Below, one piece after another: positions 1-7,384 of a stretch of 19,224 nt of DNA (position 1 is the stretch's first letter; every line of letters starts with the position of its first letter). Source of the DNA: CAYPEK01 sp964409645 (GTDB taxonomy: Bacteria; UBP15; UBA6099). The notes under the pieces are model-generated. The model was given only the letters and a program-made list of their open reading frames with translations, was not told the DNA's origin and ran no database searches. The DNA lies in the NCBI GenBank assembly GCA_964409645.1, contig CAYPEK010000084.1, positions 1 to 19,224 on the forward strand. Reading direction: 5' to 3'. The position numbers and the translations under genes were made by a program.

Positions 1-17
1 TTTTGAAGGTATCATAG

Positions 18-314
18 CATGCTGTTTGTTGCATTACAACATGCTTTTGGTATTATACGTTTTATTTTGATGATAAGAAGCGAGTAATTACCAATGAAGG
101 GGTTTGGTCTTTAGTTCTTGGTAATGATTATGATATGCTGGAATTTGGCAATACGAACAATTATGTACAAAAGAGACTCAACGGAAAACAACGGATTGAT
201 ATCGGTTATGATACAGGTCATTGTTTTTTCAAAGTTAGCCCGAAGGTGAAGTTGAGTGATGCCGAACTAAAGAAGTTGTATAGCAATCTGAGTAAATATG
301 AATTTTATTGGTGA
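18..314 (+). pseudogene. AT-rich ORF remnant, no recognised family
   Basis: This frame is open from just after a TAG (15-17) to a TGA at 312-314. The downstream part reads like a real protein: a basic, aromatic-rich segment ending in ELKKLYSNLSKYEFYW. There is no ATG, GTG or TTG in frame before 135, and the ATG at 135 has no Shine-Dalgarno sequence and would give only 59 residues. The stretch is clearly more AT-rich than the other genes in the window. I do not recognise the family. It may be the 3' end of a gene broken by a frameshift or stop, a horizontally acquired remnant, or chance. Confidence 0.35.
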
Positions 315-375
315 TGGCATATTTTAAGATTGGAAAGGGCTGATGCCCCAAATGAAATTTTTACGGGTTTTATCT

Positions 376-402
376 CATGCACAAAAGAAAGCTTTGTGCA
401 TG
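376..402. repeat. Perfect inverted repeat (hairpin)
   Basis: Arms CATGCACAAA (376-385) and TTTGTGCATG (393-402) are perfectly complementary around a 7-nt spacer. No T-tract follows on either strand, so it is not a classic intrinsic terminator. It could still end transcription of the upstream remnant or be an operator. Upstream, 337-348 holds a small GGGC/GCCC hairpin with a short T-run beginning about ten bases later. Confidence 0.4.
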
Positions 403-434
403 GCACCCGGCATTTTAGTTATGTTGATTTATTC

Positions 435-504
435 TTCCACGTGACCGCTTGCTTACGCGCGCGGCTCGGATTCGCTTCGCTCATAAAAAATGGATTAATC
501 TGAG
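435..504 (+). repeat. 70-bp dispersed repeat, copy 1
   Basis: The reverse complement of 13592-13661 matches this stretch over 70 bp with 5 mismatches and no gap (65/70). The core contains a GC-rich part (ACGCGCGCGGCTCGGATT) and an A-run (CTCATAAAAAATG). Similarity stops abruptly on the right side. It lies between genes, overlaps no credible CDS, and carries a chance short ORF in each copy. It is probably one member of a genome-wide intergenic repeat family. Confidence 0.8.
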
Positions 505-617
505 CGCGGTCGTTTGGCTGGCCGTGCCCCGCCGAGCATTCCGACCCGAACATTACGGTTCAATAAAAAACGGCCGCCGGTGGGCGGCCGTTTCAGTATT
601 AGACAATCGGCAAATAT
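505..617. other. Intergenic spacer downstream of GH3 gene
   Basis: GC-rich non-coding sequence between repeat copy 1 and the end of the GH3 gene. Apart from the terminator hairpin at 562-593 I see nothing in it. Short ORFs crossing it have no ribosome binding site and run through the repeat. Confidence 0.5.
562..593 (-). terminator. Intrinsic terminator of the GH3 gene
   Basis: On the minus strand an AAA-flanked, perfectly paired CGGCCGCC/GGCGGCCG stem with a 4-nt loop is followed by TTTTTTATTG. It lies about 25 nt beyond the TAA of the minus-strand glycoside hydrolase, the expected place for a Rho-independent terminator. Confidence 0.85.
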
Positions 618-3281
618 TTATTTGGCAACTGTGATGGTGTCGCTGCGCCGGATGTCGGCGGACGAAGAGCCGATCTGTATCTCGTATTCGCCGGGGACGA
701 CGACGAAGTCTTTAGCCGTTTCGTCCCAGTAGGCGAGGTCTTTCACCGCGACTGGGATGGTCACAACTTTCGATGCGCCTTCCTTGAGGCTTATGCGCTT
801 GAAGCCTTTCAGCCGCTTGATCGGCCGTTTCGGGCCAGTCGAGTCGGCGACGTAAAGCTGAACGACCTCGTCGCCGTCGTGATAGCCGGAGTTTTTCACG
901 GTGACGCTCACGTTGACGATGTCGCCCGGCCCGGCGGTTTTCCTGTCGAGATTCATGTTCGAATATTCGAAAAGCGTGTAGCTGAGTCCGTAACCGAACG
1001 GGTAGATCGGCTCTTTCTTATAGTACATGTAAGTGCGCCCGCGCGAGATTTCGTAGTCGTCGAACGGGGGCAGGTCGTCCATGCTCGCGTAGAAGGTGAA
1101 GGGGAGGCGGCCTGCGGGGCTGATGTCGCCGAAAAGCAAGTCGGCGAGCGCGTTGCCGCCCTGTTCGCCGCCGTACCACGTTTCGAGTATCGCGGGCGAG
1201 TTCGCGGCGATCCAGTTGATCGTGACCGGGCTGCCGCCGGTGAGCAGCACGGCGGTTTTGCGGTTGAGCGCGGTGGCCGCCATCACGTACTCGGAGTGGC
1301 CGCGGGGCAGGTCGAGGCTCTGCCGGTCGATGCTTTCGTGTTCGTCTTCGAGCCTGTAGCCGATGATCGCGAGAACGAGGTCGGCGTTCTTAATCGTCTC
1401 GTATTCCGCCGCGCGGTCTTTCTCCTGCTCCTTCGACGGGGGCGCCCACAGGAACTGCATCGCGCCCGCGCCCTTCGCGGATATGTATTCGATTTTGACT
1501 TCGTGTTTGCGGCCGGCTTCGAGCATCGCTGACGCCATCGGCAGCCGCGGCTTTGTTTTCTCGACCGAGTACGTGTCGAGGACTTTTCCTTTCTCAAAGG
1601 CCGCTTTCTTTTTTTCCTTCACGTCCGCTTTTTTGTCGAGGATCAGCCTGTCGTCGATGTAGAGCCGGAACGCATTCGGCGTTTTAACGATGAAGTGGTG
1701 GAGGCCGGTTGCTTCCGATTTGATCGTGCCCGTCCAGCGCGCGGAGATCGCCGCCGCGCTCTTGAGCTCCTCGGGCACGGAGTCTGATCTCATTCCGATT
1801 GATTTGACGATAAGCGAAGCCGCCGGTTTGCCGTCGAGGTCCGAGCCGCTGAAGTATTCCGCCTTCAGGCCGATATCCGAACCGGAGTTCAGCGCCGTTC
1901 CCGGCACGACCGTGAATGACGCTTCGTCCGGCACGTCGTACCATTTCGCGGTGAGGATTTTAATTTTGTCGCCGGCTCGCGCTTTGATACCCTGAATCGG
2001 TGTCACCGGTTCGTTGGGCGACGTGCCGCTGTAGTCGCCGTAGAGGGCGACGTCGGTGTTGAATCCGACGACCGCGATTGTCTTAACGCGTCCGCTGTTG
2101 ATCGGGAGCAGCGCGGCGCCGTCCACCGGGTCGTTTTTCAGGAGCACCATCGACTCGCCGGCAGCCTTACGCGACAGGTTCACGTGTTCTTTGGAACCGA
2201 TGACATCCGGCGATATTTTAGTGAACGGGACCATTTCGGGCGGGTCAAACATGCCGAGGCGCATCCGCACGCGGAAGAGATTGGAAAGCGCGCGGTCGAG
2301 GTCGGCTTCCGTGACGAGTCCTTTTTTGTAGGCGTCCATCATGTATGTCGGAAACACTTTTTTGCCGCCGCATTCGACGTCCGCGCCGGAGGTGATCGAG
2401 AACGCCGCCGCTTCGACGCCGTCTTTTGCGTACTGATGTTTCGTATAGAGGTTTTCGGGCGCGCCGCAGTCGGTCGAGACGTAGCCGGTGAATCCCCACT
2501 CGTTGCGGAGGATGTCGGTCAGCAACCATTTATTTGCGTTGCACGGCACGCCGTTGATTGCGTTGTAGGCGCCCATGATCGACTGCGCGTTGCCTTCCTG
2601 AACGCACACTTTGTATGCGGGCAGGTAGTACTCGCGCAGGGTGCGCTCGGAGACGACTACGTTGCAGCGGTCGCGGTTGTGGTCCTCGTTGTTCGCGACG
2701 AAGTGCTTGGGCGTCGAGCCGCATTTAATGTACTTCGGGTCGTTGCCCTGAAATCCTTTAACATAAGCGAGCGCGATGCGGCCGGTGAGGTAGGGGTCTT
2801 CGCCGTACGTCTCGGGAGTGCGGCCCCAGCGGGGATCGCGCGCCATATTGATTGTCGGCGACCAGAATGTGCGCAGACGCTCACCGGGGTATTTGCCGTC
2901 CCGGTTGATTGCTCCCCATGCCTCATCCGATATCGCGGTTGTAATCTCGTGAATCAGGTCGGGGTCCCACGTGCTGCCGAGTGCGACGGCCATCGGGAAG
3001 ACGGTGAACTTGCCCGGCCCGAGAATCCCGTGGAGCGCCTCGTTGCCGTAGGTGTAGGCTTTGAGTCCGATTCGCGGCACTTCGGGCGCTTCGGCGTAAA
3101 CCTGAAGAATTTTCTCTTCGAGAGTGAGCCGCGAGACGAGGTCCTGCACTCGTGTTTCGATCGGCAGCGAGGTGTCCCAGAACGGAAGCTTCTTATAATC
3201 CTCCTGCGCGCGGGCCGCTATCGGCACAGTGAGCGCCGCAATCATCACCGCCGCCAACCACAATCCCTTTATCGATCTCAT
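618..3281 (-). CDS. Secreted GH3 beta-glucosidase/beta-xylosidase with PA14 insert
   Basis: An 887-residue exported glycoside hydrolase of family 3, expected to release terminal beta-linked glucose or xylose from oligosaccharides in the periplasm or outside the cell. The ATG at 3281 is chosen because a GGAGG lies 8 nt upstream and a clean signal peptide ending in AARA follows (residues 1-26); an in-frame start at 3353 lacks both. The GH3 N-terminal barrel spans about 35-350, with the nucleophile in GYVSTDCGAP (Asp271). The alpha/beta sandwich is interrupted by a PA14 domain at about 470-615. The likely acid/base region EDEHESIDR follows (Glu649), then a C-terminal fibronectin-III-like domain (about 780-885). 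The SxDC-type nucleophile motif resembles plant-type beta-xylosidases, so substrate choice stays open. The gene is monocistronic, with its own promoter and terminator. Confidence 0.93.
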   Translation of the reverse strand: MRSIKGLWLAAVMIAALTVPIAARAQEDYKKLPFWDTSLPIETRVQDLVSRLTLEEKILQVYAEAPEVPRIGLKAYTYGNEALHGILGPGKFTVFPMAVALGSTWDPDLIHEITTAISDEAWGAINRDGKYPGERLRTFWSPTINMARDPRWGRTPETYGEDPYLTGRIALAYVKGFQGNDPKYIKCGSTPKHFVANNEDHNRDRCNVVVSERTLREYYLPAYKVCVQEGNAQSIMGAYNAINGVPCNANKWLLTDILRNEWGFTGYVSTDCGAPENLYTKHQYAKDGVEAAAFSITSGADVECGGKKVFPTYMMDAYKKGLVTEADLDRALSNLFRVRMRLGMFDPPEMVPFTKISPDVIGSKEHVNLSRKAAGESMVLLKNDPVDGAALLPINSGRVKTIAVVGFNTDVALYGDYSGTSPNEPVTPIQGIKARAGDKIKILTAKWYDVPDEASFTVVPGTALNSGSDIGLKAEYFSGSDLDGKPAASLIVKSIGMRSDSVPEELKSAAAISARWTGTIKSEATGLHHFIVKTPNAFRLYIDDRLILDKKADVKEKKKAAFEKGKVLDTYSVEKTKPRLPMASAMLEAGRKHEVKIEYISAKGAGAMQFLWAPPSKEQEKDRAAEYETIKNADLVLAIIGYRLEDEHESIDRQSLDLPRGHSEYVMAATALNRKTAVLLTGGSPVTINWIAANSPAILETWYGGEQGGNALADLLFGDISPAGRLPFTFYASMDDLPPFDDYEISRGRTYMYYKKEPIYPFGYGLSYTLFEYSNMNLDRKTAGPGDIVNVSVTVKNSGYHDGDEVVQLYVADSTGPKRPIKRLKGFKRISLKEGASKVVTIPVAVKDLAYWDETAKDFVVVPGEYEIQIGSSSADIRRSDTITVAK

Positions 3282-3323
3282 CGTCCCAACCTCCGAGAGT
3301 ACCTTATATTTAAAGCACGATAC

Positions 3324-3353
3324 ATTATGCAGGAAAACGTGGCCGGTTGACAA
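3324..3353 (-). promoter_or_regulatory. Candidate sigma70 promoter of the GH3 gene
   Basis: On the minus strand TTGTCA (3353-3348) and CATAAT (3329-3324) are separated by 18 nt. Transcription would start near 3317, leaving a leader of about 36 nt before the ATG at 3281. The alternative start codon at 3353 would lie inside the promoter. Confidence 0.5.
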
Positions 3354-3664
3354 TGTCGGATTGTGAGTGGTTTTGTTACCCGGGATGCTGTGTTGTTACA
3401 CTCCTCACAATAACGCATTCAGTTACATTTAAATAAATGACCCGCACATTGGAAATAAAAATTTTTTCGAAGTGATCCCGGAAGCTTTGCCGAAATAATT
3501 CACAAATTGTTTTTCAACATAATAAAATGAGAGGAAGAATCGGCAATTTTCGGCATAAAAAGCGGTTTTTTTTAATTCAGGCAAGCCTATATAACCGCGT
3601 AGTATAAGGTTTTTTTGGGATTTTGACGACCGGCCGGAAACGAGTTTGATAAAAAATTCACATA
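3354..3664. other. AT-rich divergent intergenic region
   Basis: This lies between the divergent GH3 and cytochrome genes and is strikingly AT-rich with long A and T runs. It has an inverted pair GCGGTT (3562-3567) / AACCGC (3593-3598) enclosing a small AGGC-AA-GCCT dyad (3579-3588), which could be an operator or a structured leader. I see no credible gene; a 103-residue minus-strand ORF here lacks a ribosome binding site and overlaps the cytochrome promoter. Confidence 0.4.
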
Positions 3665-3693
3665 TTGACGGATTCGCCGGGAACGGGTAGTAT
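3665..3693 (+). promoter_or_regulatory. Candidate sigma70 promoter of the cytochrome gene
   Basis: TTGACG (3665-3670), a 17-nt spacer and TAGTAT (3688-3693) lie about 35 nt upstream of the cytochrome ATG. This makes an in-frame TTG at 3665 unlikely as a start, since it is part of the -35 box. Confidence 0.5.
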
Positions 3694-3727
3694 ATCCGCG
3701 TACAAATCAACAAAGGATGGGCCGGTA

Positions 3728-4771
3728 ATGAAAAAAACAAGCATCCGATTCAAGAAAGCCGCGGCGGTATCGGCAGTGATAGCGATCGTGGTGGCGGTAT
3801 CAGTGCTCGCGAGCGCGGGCAAGCCGGTGAAGGACTTCGGCAAGAGTCTGCACAAGACGGGCGCCGGAATGAAGTACTGGTACGAAGAAAAGAACGGATT
3901 GAAGACGCTGACAGGCGTCAAGTACGAAAAGGCCGGATGTGTCAAATGCCATGCGAACAAATGTTCGACATGCCACACGGAGAATCTGGAAGCCGCGAAC
4001 GCGCGCGACGAAAAGAACTGCGTGAAATGCCACGAAGGCCATGCGATGAGCGCGTCGGCGGACGATCAGGGCGACCTGCACAAGCAGATGGGCATGGGCT
4101 GTGTGGACTGCCACGTTGCCAACGGGCACGACGATGTGCATGGCGACGGCGTGAAGTACGAGGGCATGAATATGCCGGGCGCGGTGAAAACGAAATGCAC
4201 AGACTGTCACCAGCTCAACAAGGAAGTGCGCGCGCACAAAGTCCACGCGAAGAACATTGACTGTGTCGCGTGTCACATCAGCGCGACGACCGCGTGCAAC
4301 AACTGCCACATCGACGGCTTCACCGAAACCGGCAAAAAGGAAGGCAATTACATGCCCGCCAAGAGCTGGACGATGCTGATCAACTACAAAGGCAAAGTGA
4401 CCGCCGCGACGGCAATGACAGTTGTCGCGAAGAACAAGAAGTTTGTTGCCTACGGCCCGTACTTCTCGCACAACGTTCAGGCACAGGCGAAGGACTGCAA
4501 GGACTGCCACGCGAACGAAGCGATGAAACTCATCGCCGGAGGCAAGAAGGTTCCGATGAACCCGATGGTCAACGGCAAGGTGCAGGACTGGAAGGGCGTT
4601 GTCCCGTGCTCGCCGGAATCGTTGCAGTGGACGTACTACAACAAGGCTGACGGCAAATGGACACCGATCTCGACGAAGGATGCGGCGCTCGTGCAGATAG
4701 TCGGCTACGGGAAACCGCTCACGGGCGCGCAGATGCGCTTCCTGATGGTTGACCCCGAGAGCAAGAAATAA
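3728..4771 (+). CDS. Secreted octaheme c-type cytochrome
   Basis: A 347-residue multiheme cytochrome c, expected to carry electrons in the periplasm or at the cell surface. The ATG at 3728 follows AAAGGA and opens an N-terminal signal/anchor (MKKTSIRFKK, then a hydrophobic stretch to about residue 30). Eight CXXCH haem sites are visible: CVKCH 71, CSTCH 79, CVKCH 98, CVDCH 125, CTDCH 157, CVACH 179, CNNCH 190 and CKDCH 257. The first two are separated by only three residues (ANK), and 62 residues without a haem site separate the seventh and eighth. Extra histidines (for example GHAM, HDDVH, RAHKVH, SHNV) can serve as distal ligands. The C-terminal 85 residues have no haem motif and one lone Cys (294). 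It is flanked by its own promoter and terminator, with no oxidase, reductase or cytochrome maturation gene nearby. Substrate and partners are unknown. Confidence 0.92.
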   Translation: MKKTSIRFKKAAAVSAVIAIVVAVSVLASAGKPVKDFGKSLHKTGAGMKYWYEEKNGLKTLTGVKYEKAGCVKCHANKCSTCHTENLEAANARDEKNCVKCHEGHAMSASADDQGDLHKQMGMGCVDCHVANGHDDVHGDGVKYEGMNMPGAVKTKCTDCHQLNKEVRAHKVHAKNIDCVACHISATTACNNCHIDGFTETGKKEGNYMPAKSWTMLINYKGKVTAATAMTVVAKNKKFVAYGPYFSHNVQAQAKDCKDCHANEAMKLIAGGKKVPMNPMVNGKVQDWKGVVPCSPESLQWTYYNKADGKWTPISTKDAALVQIVGYGKPLTGAQMRFLMVDPESKK

Positions 4772-4796
4772 CCGCGAAACGCGAAACGAAATCAAC

Positions 4797-4824
4797 AAAG
4801 GCGGGCGGTAAAGCCCGCCTTTTT
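4797..4824 (+). terminator. Intrinsic terminator of the cytochrome gene
   Basis: The arms AAAGGCGGGC (4797-4806) and GCCCGCCTTT (4813-4822) form a 10-bp perfect stem with a 6-nt loop. The stem ends in a five-T run (4820-4824), about 25 nt after the TAA. Confidence 0.9.
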
Positions 4825-4881
4825 CGTTTGGCGCGAACCGGGATTTGCCATAAGCCGGCGAAGTGTTGCCGAGCAGCCAAG

Positions 4882-4910
4882 TTGATTGTTTAATATCTTT
4901 TTGATAATAT
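4882..4910 (+). promoter_or_regulatory. Sigma70-type promoter of the envelope operon
   Basis: TTGATT (4882-4887), a 17-nt spacer and TAATAT (4905-4910) give a near-consensus promoter with a start near 4917. An ATG at 4909 lies in the -10 box and cannot be the start of the main transcript, which supports initiation at 4969. Confidence 0.7.
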
Positions 4911-4968
4911 GAATTTTCAATGTGTTTCGTTTTATAAGCAGCCCCCTCGGGCGCCACGGGTACTGATA

Positions 4969-5454
4969 ATGAGTGAGACGCACATCGAGGAGCAGGTGAC
5001 GAGGTCGCTGACGCTGTTTCAGAAGATTCTGATGGCGGCGGTTATTTTTGTGTTGCTGGGCGGCGGCGCGGCGAGGCTCTTCTACGCGCACGCCGAAGTG
5101 TCGCGGGTTAAAACCGAGCTGAAGCTGGACCGCGACGCTGTTAAGGCCGCGCCGGATAGTTGCGATAAGACAACGGGCCGCCGAATGTACGTCGCGGCGC
5201 CGAAAAAGTCGGCCGCGCGGCACGCGGATGCGGTCGAGAAGCTTGCTCCCGGCCAGAAGATAAATATCAACATGGCGTCCGAGGCGGACTTGCAGCGGAT
5301 TCCCGGGATCGGCCCGTCGTACGCGATGCGTATCGTCGAACTGCGCAGACAACGCGGATCGTTCAAAGCAATTGAGGAACTGATGCTTGTGAATGGGATC
5401 GGCGAGGGCCGGTTCGCCAAAATGAAACCATTCGTAACTCTGGAGTCGAAATGA
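4969..5454 (+). CDS. Membrane-anchored ComEA-like helix-hairpin-helix protein
   Basis: A 161-residue protein with a short N-terminal tail, one transmembrane helix (about residues 19-40), a linker (about 41-95) and a C-terminal pair of helix-hairpin-helix motifs (about 97-158: ININMASEADLQRIPGIG and LMLVNGIGEG). This is the ComEA architecture. ComEA binds double-stranded DNA outside the membrane during natural transformation. No ComEC or pilus gene is present, so a competence role is not proven and another nucleic-acid or envelope role is possible. The start at 4969 (MSETHIEEQ) is chosen because the longer ORF would begin inside the promoter; the Shine-Dalgarno signal is weak. It is the first gene of a five-gene run, and its stop overlaps the next start (ATGA at 5451). 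Confidence 0.82.
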   Translation: MSETHIEEQVTRSLTLFQKILMAAVIFVLLGGGAARLFYAHAEVSRVKTELKLDRDAVKAAPDSCDKTTGRRMYVAAPKKSAARHADAVEKLAPGQKININMASEADLQRIPGIGPSYAMRIVELRRQRGSFKAIEELMLVNGIGEGRFAKMKPFVTLESK

Positions 5455-6389
5455 AGAAAAAAATACTGAACTGCCGGGCGCTGATCGTTCATCCGGAGCC
5501 TAACAAGCCGCTGGTGCGCGCGCTTGGCGACCTGCTGACGTCGGGCGGCTGCGGAGTGACGGTTTCCGGAGACACGGAACTTGCGGTGTCAGCGCCAAAC
5601 ATGCACCAGTACCATCTGATAATAGTTAGTGACCAGTTGAGGGTGGTGTCGCTGTCGGGGTTGTTGAAAAGGCTGCGCGAGGGGATGATGACCGCGGGGT
5701 TGCCCGTGGTGGTGATGTCGGGTGCGGAAGGATGCGGCGACGAAGCGCAACTAAAAGCGGCGGGGGCGGACGCGGTGACACCGGAATCGGCCGGGCCGGC
5801 GGAAATATGCGCGCTGGCTCTCGCGCTGGTGCAGCGGGTACGGCAGAACCGGCTCGACCCGGTGACCGGGCTTGTGGCCGGGCCGTATCTCGACAGTGTT
5901 CTCGACCGGCTCTGCTCGAAGAATTCATTCACATGGTATTTTCTGCTTGTGAAGCTGCTGAGTCTGAAGGCGATCAACTATCACTACGGCTACGACGTCG
6001 GCGACGAACTGCTCGCTAAACTCGCGGAGTCAATCGAGGAAGAGGTGCACGCGCAGGGGACGGAGACGGATTTCGTCGGACGGCTGTACGGGACGCGCCT
6101 TTGCGTCGTATCGCGGACGCGGAACGTGGATTCGCTTTGCCGCAACGTGATAAACAAATCCGGACGCGCGTTCAGGCGGTTCTACACGCCGTTCGAATGG
6201 ATGAAGGGATACATCACGGTTGAGAGCGGAAAGAACGCGGGCAACTATCACCTCTGCGACGTTGTGGTGGCCGCGCTTCAGATTCCGCCGAACTGGGACA
6301 ATAACCGCGCGTACATGATCGACGTGGCGGACGAAGTGCTGATGCAGATACCCAAATCGAAGGGCAAATATCTTATCGTCAATCCATGA
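5451..6389 (+). CDS. Degenerate response-regulator/GGDEF protein
   Basis: A 312-residue cytoplasmic protein. Residues about 8-130 fold like a receiver domain: the beta-3 strand HLIIVSDQL supplies a possible phosphoacceptor Asp61 and Ser90 follows PVVVM, but the conserved Lys of the KP motif is not visible. Residues about 134-300 follow the GGDEF layout: LDPVTGL, a D/F-x-x-I-N-like segment AINYHYGYDVGDELL, and GRLYGTRL where GGDEF should be. The signature is YGTRL (213-217), so the metal and catalytic residues are lost and diguanylate cyclase activity is not expected. It more likely acts as a sensor or protein-interaction module. GGAG lies 5 nt upstream of the ATG, and the ATG overlaps the upstream stop by four bases, implying coupled translation with the ComEA-like protein. 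Confidence 0.8.
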   Translation: MKKKILNCRALIVHPEPNKPLVRALGDLLTSGGCGVTVSGDTELAVSAPNMHQYHLIIVSDQLRVVSLSGLLKRLREGMMTAGLPVVVMSGAEGCGDEAQLKAAGADAVTPESAGPAEICALALALVQRVRQNRLDPVTGLVAGPYLDSVLDRLCSKNSFTWYFLLVKLLSLKAINYHYGYDVGDELLAKLAESIEEEVHAQGTETDFVGRLYGTRLCVVSRTRNVDSLCRNVINKSGRAFRRFYTPFEWMKGYITVESGKNAGNYHLCDVVVAALQIPPNWDNNRAYMIDVADEVLMQIPKSKGKYLIVNP

Positions 6390-6409
6390 ACATGCAACGG
6401 GGGAATGCG

Positions 6410-7384
6410 ATGACTAACCGGAGGAATGCTTACTCGGCGCTGGCGCTCGCTCTGGCGCTGTGCGTTTCGGCCGCGGCGCAAGCCGCGAAACCGGCGGCGA
6501 AGACGGCCGCGAATGACAAAATGCTCGCGTCGTACGCATACGACGCGTCGAAGCCGCTCAACGCGCGGTGGGCCGAACTGCAGGGCAATCCGAGTTATAA
6601 ACTTTACAAGGTAATTTACGACAGCGTGAACGGGCAGAAGGTGCCCGCGCTGTATTTCGAGCCGACGAAAGCGAAAGCGCCGTACCTGTGCATAATCATG
6701 CAGCACGGCTATATGGATGCGAAGGAGTCAGCGAAAAGCATGGGCGTACTCAGCCTCGCTAACGCGGGCTATGCCGTGTTTGCGATCGACGCACAGTATC
6801 ATGGCGAGCGGAAAGTGCGCGGCAAGGACATTTTCTCGCCCGACATCCGGTCGGACGTGAAGGCGATGGTGCAGACAGTGATCGACCTGCGGCGAGCGGT
6901 GGACCTGCTGCAGAAACGGCCGGGTGTGGACCCGCAACGGATCAGCTATGTAGGTGTCAGCATGGGGGCGATCCTCGGGAGCATCTTTGCAGGAGTTGAG
7001 CCGCGGGTGAAAGCGCCTGTGCTGATTGTGGGCGGCGGCGACTGGAAGACGCTGGTAACGCAGAGCAAAATCGGTCCGGCGATAATCCTTCAGCGTGAGG
7101 TCGAGGAGGGGCGGATCAAGTCCATCGACGAGCTCGCGGCGGAACTCGATTACGTCGAACCGCTCAATTTTATATGGCGGATATCGCCACGGCCTGTGTT
7201 GCTGATAAACAACAAGCACGACACTATAGTTCCGACGGCCGCAAACAAGCTCCTTCGGGAGAAGGCCCGCGAGCCGAAGGAACTAATCTGGCTGGACGGC
7301 GTCCCCGGCGACCCGACGGGCCACATACCGCCGATCAACGAAGCGCTCGCGCGATCTCTCGAATGGTGGGGTAAAAACCTTTGA
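6410..7384 (+). CDS. Secreted alpha/beta hydrolase (dienelactone-hydrolase/esterase-like)
   Basis: A 324-residue exported hydrolase with a signal peptide (MTNRRNAY, then an Ala/Leu-rich core, cleavage near AAQAA). A full alpha/beta-hydrolase triad is readable: nucleophile Ser184 in GVSMG, acid Asp271 in NNKHDTIVP and His305 in DPTGHIPP. The oxyanion segment is MQHGYMD (about 97-103). The family cleaves esters, thioesters or lactones, and the secreted forms often include acetyl esterases; the substrate here is unknown. The ATG at 6410 is chosen because GGGGGA lies 5 nt upstream. An ATG at 6386 overlaps the previous stop and would add eight residues. The operon places it beside SpoIID and a deacetylase, so an envelope or wall glycan ester is a reasonable guess. 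Confidence 0.85.
   Translation: MTNRRNAYSALALALALCVSAAAQAAKPAAKTAANDKMLASYAYDASKPLNARWAELQGNPSYKLYKVIYDSVNGQKVPALYFEPTKAKAPYLCIIMQHGYMDAKESAKSMGVLSLANAGYAVFAIDAQYHGERKVRGKDIFSPDIRSDVKAMVQTVIDLRRAVDLLQKRPGVDPQRISYVGVSMGAILGSIFAGVEPRVKAPVLIVGGGDWKTLVTQSKIGPAIILQREVEEGRIKSIDELAAELDYVEPLNFIWRISPRPVLLINNKHDTIVPTAANKLLREKAREPKELIWLDGVPGDPTGHIPPINEALARSLEWWGKNL

Noticed and set aside
2184..3350. 388-codon plus-strand ORF opposite the GH3 gene
   Set aside because: Antisense shadow caused by GC-rich third positions. Val/Arg-rich composition, no ribosome binding site, and the opposite strand is a motif-complete GH3 enzyme.
3429..3740. 103-codon minus-strand ORF between GH3 and cytochrome
   Set aside because: Phe/Lys-rich product of AT-rich non-coding DNA. 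It overlaps the cytochrome promoter and start and has no ribosome binding site.
3800..4957. 385-codon minus-strand ORF opposite the cytochrome
   Set aside because: It is antisense to eight CXXCH motifs and runs through the terminator and into the operon promoter. The product is a His/Arg/Val-rich shadow.
4909..4968. Longer N-terminus for the ComEA-like protein starting at the ATG at 4909
   Set aside because: That ATG overlaps the -10 box of a near-consensus promoter and has no ribosome binding site. The added residues lack any recognisable feature.
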